Shown here: one piece after another, positions 12,200-22,740 of the stretch
Layout: every line of letters starts with the position of its first letter
How positions within the stretch are numbered: the first letter of the stretch is position 1
Position numbers and translations under genes: made by a program
The notes under the pieces: generated by a model
The model's database searches: none
The model's input: only the letters and a program-made list of their open reading frames with translations
What the model was told of the DNA's origin: nothing
Assembly: GCA_036417435.1 (NCBI GenBank)
Contig: CM070904.1
Location: forward strand, 125,798,695-125,862,694
Length of the DNA stretch: 64,000 bases
Source: Inia geoffrensis
Taxonomy: Eukaryota; Chordata; Mammalia; Artiodactyla; Iniidae
Direction: 5' to 3'

Positions 12200-14185
12200 G
12201 GGGCTCTGACCTGTGTCACCTGGTGGCGGCCCCTCCTTGGGATCAGTCCATCAGGCCACAGGGGGTAACAAGCTCCTCTGTGTCCACTCTGGGGTCCCTC
12301 CAGGCTTTCCAAGCCATCACTGGAAAGGGGTGTCTGGACTTGATGGACTCAGGGCATCTTTCCCTACAGGGTCCTTCCTTTCCAGGTGGCCAGGCACTGA
12401 CAGCCTCAGTCAGGAGGAGCAACTGTGCCTGGTGGCCACGCTCCAAACCAGGTGCTGTCTCTTGGGGGTGCCTTGGGCAGAGGAAAGGATGCCTGAGTAG
12501 GGGAGGCTATGGCAGCAGGAGGAGGGGTGATGCCAGGCTCTAAGGTATTGGGACACAAAAGCCTGCAGGAAGTGGGCAGTGGGGGGCAAGCCCCTCCCTA
12601 CCAGAGCTTGGCTTCAAAAGTCCCTGACTTAGGTTTCTGAGGTCACACCTACAGCCACCCCGGAGGTCAGCCCTTCTCACCTCCACCCACTTTGGCTGCT
12701 CAGATTGTCCCCTGGGGCCAGGTGCTTTCCTTGTCCACCTTATAAAAGCTCCCTTTGGGAGCTAACAGCTCCATTGTCTCCATGGGGCACCAGCCCTCAA
12801 ACTCATGCTGTTTGGGGGCCCCCTCCCTGCCCTGCTGTTTCTCCTTTGCACCCTTAACACAAAAGGCTGACTTTGCCCCTCCTCACACCACAGGACCTGG
12901 CGGCTTCCAACCCAGCTCTGGCTCTGCAAATCACAAAGCCTCAGTTTGCACGAGGGCCAGGACCTCTCTGCCCCTCTCTCTGCAGCAGCAATGGAATGTG
13001 CTTTAATTAAACATTTATGGGTCCCCAGCCACGCTCTCAATCCCCTGGATCTGTTGGCTCTTTCTGCCCCAGGACCTCAGGGAGATTAAGTCTGGAAGCC
13101 AAATGTGAGGTGACCAACGGCTGTTAACAGCGCAAATCTCCACGGAAAGCCTCCACCCTGAGCTCTCAGTGCCAGGGAAGGGCACACGGCTGGACGCAGC
13201 GGGAAAATCCAGCCTTGGCCAGAGTCCAAGGGTGCTGAGCAAAGCCCTCAGACTCTCCCCGGGCCCTACACCCCACCGTCAGGGGCCTGAGTCACTTCTT
13301 GGGCAAGAGGCAGCCTCCCCCCAGGAGACACTAGTGTGCTACCTGGGGGTTCGGGTGGCCAACTGTCCTGGTGGTCAAGGGCTTTGGGGGTTCCTGGGAC
13401 ACTGGCCTTTGAGTGGATGAGCTGCCACAGCAGGTCAGTGAGGGAGCTTTGGGGACTGGCCCCTCTCACCAATCTGAGGGTTCCTCTCCCTGAGTCCATC
13501 TCCTGGGGAAGGACATTGTCTGTTGGGCTTTGGCCCAGGGTCCTTTCTTCCACTGACTGTGCCTGGGACGCCCTGATCCTCTTTGGCTCCCGAGATGCAC
13601 ATGGGTTCCTCCAACCTGGACACATGAGCACACACAGGGCCCTTCACTGCAGAGTCACTGGGCCTCGGAGCAAACACCTGGGGGTGACGTAAGTATTTCC
13701 CTCTCTCCCTCAGACACGGCTGGCAGGCACCCTGGTTTCAACACCACAGTGACCACGTTTCCAAGAAGAGGCTCCCAGTGCCACGGTCAGACAAAGGGGC
13801 TGTGTTACCTCGGGCTGTGCTTGCTGCCAGCATGTGGGAATGTCTGGAACATATCAGACAAGGGGCTTCAGGTTACACGAAGCAGGTCAGTCTCAGGAAC
13901 TAGAGTGTGTGGTCTTGGGCCCAGCAGCCACCCCCGGCCCAGCCCAGCCTCTAGTCTGGACAAGGGGCTCAGGCAGTGAAAGATGACGGGATTCCACACG
14001 TCTGTTCATTATTTTCTCCATCAGGAATTCTTTCCTTCTGAACCGACTCCTGGTGGGGCCTCAAAGGGGTAACAGACCACCTTGTCATAGAGGGGGCTTT
14101 GCCCAATTAATCTGCCCCAGGGTCCAGAATAATTGTGCTGTGTGTCGCCATCTTCCCTCAGACCTTCACAGGCTCACAACCAGAA
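12200..14185. other. Single-copy spacer of the inverted duplication, first part
   Basis: GC-rich with no mobile element that I recognise. A TATA-like 'ttataaaag' occurs near 12,740, followed by a 21-codon hydrophobic frame at 12,805, but no splice donor or continuation supports a gene. Many short unrelated frames are present. Confidence 0.4.
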
Positions 14186-14475
14186 TTGTACACACCCACC
14201 CTGAGAGGTACACACACTCAGAGACACACAGGTATGTAGACATGTCCACACAAACAAATATACACCCAGAGACATGCCCTAACCCAGAAACACACACACT
14301 CACACACAGACCCATCCAAAGATACATGTAGACAGAGGCACAAACACACACACGCACACGTGCACACACACACACCCAAGGACACCCACACATGCTTATA
14401 CTCCCACAGACACACACACAGACTCATTCATACCTAAAGACACAGGTACGTGTCAAATCACACAAATCACAATCA
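14186..14475. repeat. Decayed CA-rich simple repeat
   Basis: Nearly 290 bp of 'acacac' runs broken by interspersed bases ('cagac', 'caaac', 'cagag'). No C-free or strictly periodic unit remains. It looks like an old (CA)n tract that has accumulated substitutions. Confidence 0.8.
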
Positions 14476-14955
14476 GACAAATCACACAAATGTGTAAAGA
14501 GATCTAAAGTCAGAGAACTACCCATACTCACACACTCACTCAGCTATGCACTCCCAGACAGGCACAGCCCTGAACCACCACAGATCCTCTGCAGCTCCAT
14601 TACCTCACAGCTGGGCCATGACCTCCTCTCCCTCCCCAAGGCCACAGTCCAGGCTTCCTAAGCCTTCCTTACCAAGAGTCCTGAGCAGAAGACAAGATGG
14701 CATGTCATTCAAGAGAGATACTTGGAGGGGACAGAGCCAGGATACAAGCAAACTTGGCCTGAGCCAGTGACAGTGCCAGACGACAGCATCACCTTCCTGT
14801 TATATAGCACAATCCTCATACTCTTGGTCTCCCACAGCCCAGGGTGAAACCCCAGACCTCCCCACCACCCCAGGATGCAGTTGGAGAAGAATTTGAAAAT
14901 ATTCTTGCAGTAAATCTAAGAGTTTTCATCATAAGGAAAAAATTTGTTTCTATTT
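14476..14955. other. Non-coding DNA
   Basis: Short frames only and no recognised family. Confidence 0.4.
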
Positions 14956-14959
14956 CTTT

Positions 14960-15125
14960 AATTTTGTATTCATATGAGATGAAGGATTTTATGATAATTT
15001 ATGATATTAAATTTGTTATGATAAACATTTCATGATGTATGTCAGTCAAACCATTATGTTGTACACCTTAAATTTATACAGTGCTGTATGTCAATTATAT
15101 CTCAATAAAACTGGAAGGAAAAAAA
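14960..15125 (+). mobile_element. LINE-1 3' end fragment
   Basis: 'ccattatgttgtacacctta' then 'gtatgtcaattatatctcaa' followed by 'taaaactggaaggaaaaaaa' is the usual end of an L1 3' UTR with its A-rich tail. It is heavily 5'-truncated. Confidence 0.7.
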
Positions 15126-15505
15126 GAAAATATTCTTGCAGGCTGCGTTTGGAGCGCCATTAACCTAAAAGTTTCTCGAAGAGTCCCAAACTCAATAAAA
15201 ACAACTAAAGAATGAATTCTATGGAGAATACTATATGAGAAATGAAAAACATACTGCTTATGAAAGTGAAACATTTAGTTAATCATGGTGTATCTTGTGT
15301 GAAAGAACTATATTAGATTTTTAACTCTGTGGGATAATACATAAGCTAGAATATAACTTTAAGGAAATAAATTTGCCCTGTGTCCTTCCAAAAAATATTG
15401 CGTAGCAAAAGCCTCATCTAGGAGAAAGTTAATGCTAATTTCTCAAAATCTGTAAACTATGCAGCACAGATGATGTTGGAATTACCAAATAGAAGAGAGA
15501 AAGTT

Positions 15506-15635
15506 GGGACTTCCCTCGTGGTCCAGTGGTTAGGACTCCGTGCTTCCACTGAAGGGGGCATGGCTTCGATCGCTGGTCAGGGAATTAAGATCCCACATGC
15601 TGCGACATGGCCCAACCCCCTCCCCCCCCAAAAAA
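15506..15635 (+). mobile_element. Short CHR SINE (about 125 bp, CHR-1 type)
   Basis: Head 'acttccctcgtggtccagtgg', middle 'cttccactgaagggggcatg', end 'ttaagatcccacatgctgcg', then a C/A-rich tail. Flanking repeats are 'agaagagagaaagtt' (15,491-15,505) and 'agaatagagaaaatt' (15,636-15,650), with three differences. It is the only CHR SINE between 0.65 and 21.8 kb. Confidence 0.88.
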
Positions 15636-15650
15636 AGAATAGAGAAAATT

Positions 15651-17331
15651 TACCAAGGAGAGCAAGATGTTTGAATCCTTTAAAATTTGGTTAAAGTTGT
15701 TCTCATACTAATAATTGGGGCGTGGAGTGGGGTGGTTAAATGTCACATAAAAAAGCTGGCCAGGCAAGGACTTCCTGAAATGCCACTTGAGGAAGTGAAA
15801 CTGTCAGGATGGGCTTCATATGGAGTCAGTTTTCTTTACAAAAGACCATGTTATGTCATTTGCTCCTAAAACGCCTAAGAAGTATCAATACAATCAAATT
15901 TCTCTTTCTGCAACCAGATGACCGGAAAATGGTTGCGGCAGCCTTGCATACCCTGGTCTTCTGCCCTGTTTTTCTGTGGCCAAAAAAAAAAGAAAAAAAC
16001 GTTTTAACAAATACTTTTTATATGGCTTTGAGAAATATTTGGTCTTTCCCAATAGCATCTCACTTGAAAGAAAACCTAGGGAGCTTGACTGGTGCTGGGG
16101 ACACTTGAATCAGGAGGAAGGTAAATGAAGATTCCAGGCCCTCTTTTGGCTGAATTCTACCAGCTCTGGAAAATGAAAAACTCTCCGGGAACCCAAGCAG
16201 CAGGCAAAGGGCAGGGCTTGGACCAGACTCCCAGAGCCCCGGGCTTTTGCACCCAGCCACCCTCCAGAGCACTGCGGCAGCCTTAAGCCTCCCTTGAGTT
16301 CCCATCACCTCTTTTTCATTTTCCCCTGGGCAACTGAAGGATACCATGTTGGATGGGAGGAAATAAGTCCCCCAAAGCCAGTCATTTGTTGGCGGGAACC
16401 TTGATGCTCATTGTGTCTCTTCCAGGTCTCAGTAAACAGCTCCCAGGTAAAGTAGGAGGGCTTGGCCTTTCTTAAGAGCTAACTAAACCACCCCCAAGTA
16501 GCACCTGGGGAGGAAAGTCAGCTATGGCATGGCCCCCCCCTCCCCACCTCGGGGTGGGAAGCATGATGCACGAGGGGTCTCTTAGAGGAAAGGCCAAGCT
16601 TGCGAGATGGAGAGCCATGGGGACTGGCCCACCACGGCACCTCCCACACCTTCCCCAGACTTCTCATTGTCCTGCAGCCCCAGGGCTGGGCTGGGCTGAG
16701 CCTATGAGAACCCAGTGCTTACCTTTGCCCCGGGGGAAAGGGGACCCAGGCATCTCTAGGGGACAAGGCTCCTTTTCCATGGCTCCAAGGAGCTGAGCCA
16801 TGGGTTTCCTCACTTGGGTGGACATTGCAAGCTGTGTCCTTGTTCAGCCCTGTCTGAGATGCCTGGGGGGAGCCCGGAGGTATCGTGGGTCAAGGAGAGA
16901 AAGGAGGGTTCTCAGGGGTGGGGTGATTTGGAGCCTGGGAATGACGTGACCCAGATGTTTCCCAGAGAAGTTTCCAATCCAAAAAGGGCAGGGGTGGTCT
17001 GAGGTGTTTTTCATCGAAGCAGTCCACTTCTGTCGCCCTGAGAAGACTGTATCCTTCCAGCTGCCCAGCCCCCAGGGCTGCAGGAGTCTGGGCCTCATAC
17101 GACTGGCTCCGTAGAGATTCATAGGGGTATCTTCTAGGATACCTGAGCAGGAGGCCAGGTGGACCCGTGACCCCCAAAGTAAAGGTGTCTGTGGGTCTCT
17201 GGCAATGACAGGGGCCAAATGTATCCACTCACCACATTAACAAGAGGGAGGGACCAGGTTGCAGGCCAGTGAGTGGTCTGAAGTGAAAAAAGAGGACCCC
17301 ATATCTGATTTGGAGAACAGCTGTGTGTGCG

Positions 17332-17362
<31 letters not shown>

Positions 17363-18585
17363 AAAGAGAGAGAATGGACAGCAGGCCTTTGGGGGTCAGG
17401 AGTCAGGTGAAGGAGTGTGTATGCAAGTTTCACATGGCCTGGCCCTGGGCGCGGTGCCCAGGGCAGAACCTTGTTCTGAAAGTGGGGTCAGTGCCACGAT
17501 TCCTTCCCCAGCAATGAGGCTGCCCACTCACTGAAGAGACACTAGGCCCTTGCGCAGTAGGGCAGGGTTTGGGGAGGGGCTACCACTCCCCCCTCCCCAG
17601 TCATCTCCATCCCAGCAGGCCCAGGGCCAAAGTGTCCTGCTGGGCCCTGAAGAGAGCCAGTCCCCCCATCCTCAGTCTGGGGGGCACCCCTGCTGTCCTG
17701 CCATACCAGGCCTAGGGGGTGCAAATGGCCTGAGGAAGCCAGAGCCCTGGGGAGCAGGTTCTTACCTGGCTCTTTGGCCTGTTCCTGGACCAGGGCCCAG
17801 CAGAGACTCTGCTTGGGGTAGGACGTACCCCTGGAGGAGAGGGAGTGAGAGAGGAAGTGGGTAACTACGCAGGAAGGGGCTTATGGAGGGCTCCTCAAAC
17901 TCTGCCCCTCTCCCCACTTGCCCTTGGCATTAAAATTCGGAGCTCAGGGTTATGGTTTCATGGCACTACATTCACTTCGTAATCATTTGCAAACTTGAGG
18001 CCATCAGCAGGCGGGATCCCAGCTCCCTCGGGCCCGTGAATCCTGGAGAAGAGGCACCAGTCGGGTGGTCTGTCTTCACAGCAAGAGATCTCACCTCACA
18101 GGAAGGCAGTTATCAAGACTGAGAAGTCTACAGGGGCCAAAGAAAGCATAAATCTGGGTGCTGACCACACCACATTGTGCCCCCCTGGAGGGGGCAGGGA
18201 GCCTGGGCTCTGTTTCTGGACTCTCAGGGGTCACCCCTACCCACGGCCGGCCAGCACACCAGGGCTCACCTTCCTAGGGGGACATGCCGCTGCCTTTTGG
18301 CTGCCCCAGCTCTAGCTGTCTGGCCCAGCTGGGCAGACAGAAGAATATAAAAGTGGGTGCCCCCATTTCTGGCTGGCCCAGCCTTTCCTTGCTTCGGTCC
18401 TGGATGGGAAACAGGAGGGGCCCTGGCTGCACTGGGGCCCGTAAGAAGGGAGTTAAGGACGGTGTGGAGGCCCGGAGGCTCAGGAACCGCCAGGCTCAGA
18501 GACGGCCTGTGTCCCACCCCCCGTCGCCCAGCCTTCACCTCCAGTTGGAGTGCTCTCTCCCAGGTGGCTGAGAGCTCATTGTGGA
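15651..18585. other. Single-copy spacer of the inverted duplication, last part
   Basis: GC-rich, with no supported exon. A (TG)n tract lies near 17,321-17,361, a C run near 16,530-16,545, and a TATA-like 'atataaaag' near 18,345 with no associated gene. No repeat family was recognised in about 2.9 kb. Confidence 0.4.
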
Positions 18586-19004
18586 GAGGGGGGCCTCCGG
18601 GAGTGTTGGAGGGCCCGCCAGGCTGCCTCAGAGCTGCCCACCATGGGCTGCCCTGCCCCCCTGATCCACGAAGCTCTGAGAGGCCTGGAGGCCCGCTGGC
18701 AGAGGCATCAGGCCCCTAGTACAGTTTGCAAAATGACCCGAAGGTGGGGAGATAGCGGAGGGGGTGATTGGGCGGCAAAGTTGTAGGGAGAGGTGAGCAG
18801 TCAGCCTGGGAGGCTGGAGGCCAGGCGGCAAGGGAGGAGGGCGGGCGGAGGGGGACAGGCGGGGGATCGTGAGCCGGGGACTCCAAGGGGCCTGTGGAGG
18901 CAGTAGGCCTCACGGGCTCCAAAGGGAGGTGGGGGGCTGCTGCTGAGAGATGGGAGCCTGCAGCAGGCAGGGATAGAGGGGAGCAGGTAAGGGGGAAGAG
19001 GCAA

Positions 19005-19023
19005 GGGGAGGGGCAGGGGAGGG
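19005..19023 (+). other. G-quadruplex motif
   Basis: Four G runs of 4, 4, 4 and 3 are separated by loops of 1, 2 and 1 bases: 'ggggaggggcaggggaggg'. It lies in the right arm; the left-arm equivalent on the minus strand has three tight runs and a long loop. Confidence 0.75.
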
Positions 19024-19025
19024 CG

Positions 19026-19083
19026 GCGGGCTGGGGACAGCAGAACAACAGCAGGGCTGCTTTTTCTTCATTGTTGCCAATAA
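19026..19083 (-). other. Highly matched core block of the right arm
   Basis: Reverse-complement partner of 11,475-11,531 with about two mismatches. The plus strand shows 'cattgttgccaat', combining a SOX-type 'cattgtt' and a 'ttgccaa' half-site. Confidence 0.7.
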
Positions 19084-19300
19084 ACAGGACAAGAGCTGGA
19101 CCCTGGGGTTCCGGAATCTGAGTTCCGTCTGCCCTATGGATTTGTCCTTGTGACCTCCGAAGCAGAGAATTCTAGAGGGAGAGAATGAAAAGTCCCGCCT
19201 GCAGCACAGCTGTGCCCACTGTAGAGATGAGGAGACCGAGGTCTATATGGGGACCATCAGAGGCACTGCCTGGGCCACATCCGGGTATGTTTGTCCCAGG

Positions 19301-21860
19301 GCAAGGGCCCTCTCCAACCTGAGCCAGCCCAAGTTAGGCCCATCTGGGGGCTCATGAGACGGACTCCTGGCTCCCCCATCCTTGGAGAGAGCCTGAGAGC
19401 CTGGCTGGCTAGTGCTCTGGAGCGGCCCCTCTCTCCCAGGCGTATCCTCCCTCTCCCAGGAGCCCCTCCATGGCAGGGTCAAGAAGCTTGGATGCCTGGG
19501 AGATGTGTGGGCTGAGGAATTTCCTAGAGCAACCAGGGATCCCCATGTTTGTCTCTGAGCATCCCTGACCCAGAGGGGCCCAGGCAGCAAAAGCAGCCAT
19601 GGAATGTTGGTCAAAAAGCAAGAGCCTGGAGCGGGGAGAGTCCCCTTGGGGTCTGTGCTGGGACGTGGTGAGCCAGGCGCTGCCCCCATTCTCCCTGGCT
19701 TGCTACCCCAGGCCCAGGAGTCAGGGCCAGTGAGAACTGTCAGGTAAGACATCTCTCCATGGAGACCGCTTCCACCTGTCATTCATCACTCACACAGTAA
19801 CATCCCCGTGCTCTCTGGATCCCAGGAAGGACCTCAGAGAGATTTCCCAGGACAGGGATGGAAATTACCTAAGACTGGACATTGGACTGGGGCAAACCTG
19901 ATCCCGCCCACGTGTGACTGACTGACTTTTCCTAGAACTTCCGTGAGCTTCACAACAGAGACCAAGGAACCTGGGTTTCTGGGGACTTGTTGGACTCACC
20001 TTGCAAGTCCACTTGACCCTCACGCCTTCTCCTCTAGATGTTTCACTGTCTCCAAGCAAATGCCCAAGAAATCTGAACCCCATCAAGCCACTCCTCATGT
20101 CATATCCTACTGCACCCCCCTCCCTTGTCTCCACTTCATCTCTAAGCTCCCTTCCAATGATTCTCCAGGCCTGGGGCCACCATACGTCACTCTACCAAGT
20201 TCTTCACTGTCCTCCACTCCCCTCCGGTCCTCACTTGCTCTAATTACAATGACTCCTTGCAAACACCCCAAGGTGCTGGCAGGTTCTTGGGAAGGGCTCC
20301 TGTGCCTGCTTTCCACCGTGAGGGAGCCACGGGGAGAGTATGACGGGGCCCCAGACAGGATGTGGGGATCAGAAAGTGAGGGTGGCGATGCCACTCCCCT
20401 GCCACACTGGAGACTGGGGTGGTGTGCCAAACCTCCCAGAGACCCCAGTGGCTCAGCCCAGAGTGGAAGCACTGATCTGACTCTTGCACATCTCGGGCTG
20501 GTGCGAAACCTCATCCAATCAGCCCCGAAGGTTCTAAACCAGGGGCCACAGAATGATTCGCTGAGCCTGGGAGGGGGCAGGAAGCAGGCGAGCATCCCCG
20601 CAGGGAGAGATGTGGGCGGGTTAGCACACCTGTGAGAGCTCACGGCCCAGCGGTGTCAGGCCAGGGCTCCTGGGGGATGTCGGTCAGCGTGGCCAGGATG
20701 CTGACCCCGCCCCCCACTCCCCGTAGCCACGCCCCCACACTCGTGAGATCTGGGGAAAGAGGAGGAGAATCCTGAGTTAACCAAGATGAGGGGCCCTCGA
20801 AACAGAAATGAAGACCTGGAAGAAAGGAAGACGCTCTGGCTTCTTTCTTTCTTCACGTAAACACACGTGAGTTCACGAACTGAGATGGGAACCGGCCCCA
20901 TCAGCGTGGAGGCTGGGATCCCAGGGCAAAAGCCCCACAGTTTGGAAGAAAGCTCACGGAGGGAACTGGAGCGGACTTGGATTCCAGGAACCACTGCTGA
21001 TTAGTTCAGAGGGAAAGTTCCGCAGTGAGATGACTGACAGCACGCGAGCGAATTCTCAGAGTGAAAACGAGAATGCAGTGCCTGCGTGTGGGAGCCCCGG
21101 GAGTGACTCAGCACTGATGCGGCCCGCGACATTCAGCTTTAGCCGGAGGTTAAGACCCTCTTTCAGGAGTGGGAAGAACACAACTGAAAGCTCTGTCGCA
21201 AATTGGCATGGAGCTCGTTATCACGACTCCCCAGACACAGACCACTGTCCCAAAGACGACAAAGCAGGACCACTGCCCATGCTCACGGCAAGGAATCCTT
21301 CCCGATGCCCTTCACGTGACAGACACCATTCTCGGCCCTGCAGATATGATGATGAAGTCAGACACGTCGTCCCCACAGGCACTGGCTCTCTGAACACATA
21401 ACGGTGCCCCCGTATCCGTCCCCCAGGTATTCTCACTGCGTTATTCTCACTGCGCCGCTGGGACTTCATTCCTCCCCCCCCACCCAGCCCCCTCCCCCCC
21501 CACCCCGCAACCCCACCCCGTTCCCAGCCACTCAGCCTCCAAGTGGAAGAGGGTGTGCCTGCTGGCCCAGGCCTGGGGCTGTCCTCTGTGATAAGGATTC
21601 TTGCTCATGGGCAAAGCAGAGAGAACCCTAAAGAAGACCGGAGGCTCGGGTGATCTCTGCAAAGGACAGTGGAGCTGGGAGAGGGGAGCCCTACAGACCA
21701 GCCTGGGCGGGGAGGTGGGCTTGGGTGGTTGGGATTTAAGAGGGAAAGAGGCGGAAAGAGAAGGAGTTGATTCTTAAAGTTGATACTTTAAGACGTATAT
21801 TTCGAGGGTGAGTGCTGGGGTGAGGTTTTCACTTACTTATGGAGCATTAAGAATGTACTC
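19301..21860. other. GC-rich single-copy non-coding DNA
   Basis: No recognised gene. The longest frame (19,943-20,635) has an equally long antisense partner and no known similarity. A C-rich run lies at 21,469-21,520. 'gtgactcagca' near 21,102 would fit an AP-1/NF-E2 site, but single sites carry little weight. Text near 21,300-21,380 is weakly L2-like. Confidence 0.4.
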
Positions 21861-21861
21861 C

Positions 21862-22199
21862 GAGGACTTCCCTGGTGGCGCAGTAGTTAAGAATCCATCT
21901 GCCAATGCAAGGGACGTGGGTTCGATCCCTGGTCCGGGAAGATCCCACATGCAGCGGAGCAACTAAGCCCGTGCACCACAACTACCAAGCCTGTGCTCTA
22001 GAGCCCGTGAGCCACAACTGCTGAGCCTGTGTGCCACAACTATTGAAGCCCACGCGCCTAAAGCCCAAGCTCCGCAACAAAAACCACTGCAATGAAAAGC
22101 CCGCGCACCACAGCAAAGAGGAGTCCCTGGTCGATGCAACTAGAGAAAACCCGCGTGCAGCAACGAAGACCCAGCGCAACCAAATAAATAAATAAATAA
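21862..22199 (+). mobile_element. Long CHR SINE (about 335 bp)
   Basis: Head 'acttccctggtggcgcagta', then repeated 'cacaactactgagcc'-like units, 'gcagcaacgaagacccagcg' and an (AAAT)n tail. A perfect 13-bp target-site duplication 'aagaatgtactcc' lies at 21,849-21,861 and 22,200-22,212. Confidence 0.95.
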
Positions 22200-22461
22200 A
22201 AGAATGTACTCCCAGGCATATGACTCAGTTTTCTCCTTAAAACAATGACGTGAAAAGAAAAAGAAAGAAAAGGAGGAAAGGCTTACTGAATGCAATGCAC
22301 GCCCTCATTTGGGTCCTGAACTGATTCCAACAAACCAGCTGTAAAAAGACACTTTTGCGACAGCTGGGGAAATCTGAGTATAATTGGGTGATAGATGATC
22401 TTAAAGACTGACCTTAATTTTTTTTAACTAATGTGATGAGTGGTGGTTGCATTAAAAATTG

Positions 22462-22740
22462 TCCTCGAGACTTGTGGTTGCCAAGGCAGGGGGTGGGCGG
22501 GGGAAACGGACGGGCTGGGAGTTTGGGGTTAGTAGATGCAAACGATTACATTTAGAACAGATCAACAACAAGGTCATACTGTACAGCACAGCGAACTATA
22601 ACCTATCTCCTGGGGTAAACTATAATCGAAAAGAATACTTAAAAAAAAAGTATATATGTGTATAACTGAGTCACTGTGCTATACAGCAGAAATTAGTACA
22701 ACACTGTAAATCAACTATACTTCAATTAAAAAAAATAAAA
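22462..22740 (+). mobile_element. LINE-1 3' end, 5'-truncated
   Basis: 'acttgtggttgccaaggcag', 'actgtacagcacagcgaact', 'gagtcactgtgctatacagc' and 'tcaactatacttcaattaaa' in order, with an A-rich end. This matches the 3' UTR of young artiodactyl or cetacean L1s. Confidence 0.85.

Larger units (their letters stand above)
18590..19300 (-). repeat. Right arm of an inverted duplication
   Basis: Read on the minus strand, this matches 11,255-12,195 in the same order (see the left arm). It is shorter, mainly because the 16-18-bp array and one segment next to it are missing. The plus strand carries a good donor-like 'gagcag|gtaagg' at 18,981-18,992; the left arm's minus strand keeps 'gatcag|gtaagg'. 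A strong-context ATG at 18,643 is not shared by the left arm, so it is not evidence of a conserved coding exon. Confidence 0.85.

Noticed and set aside
11508..12209. 233-codon proline-rich open frame
   Set aside because: It is created by pyrimidine-rich DNA and a minisatellite, is open on both strands, has no known domain, and the matching arm at 18.6-19.1 kb does not preserve the frame.
12738..12870. TATA-like site followed by a 21-codon hydrophobic, signal-peptide-like frame at 12,805
   Set aside because: The frame ends in TGA with no splice donor before it, and nothing downstream continues it. A chance combination is more likely.
14186..14475. CRISPR-like array of short repeats
   Set aside because: It is a degenerate CA repeat in a mammalian genome, with no constant repeat or spacer length.
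18643..18786. Short frame with a strong-context ATG in the right arm
   Set aside because: The left arm lacks this ATG and the frame, so there is no sign of coding constraint.
19943..20635. 230-codon open frame
   Set aside because: An antisense frame of 178 codons overlaps it, no domain or known family is visible, and no exon borders are convincing.
21100..21112. AP-1/NF-E2 site 'tgactcagca'
   Set aside because: A single short motif is expected by chance in 64 kb, and no supporting cluster was seen.
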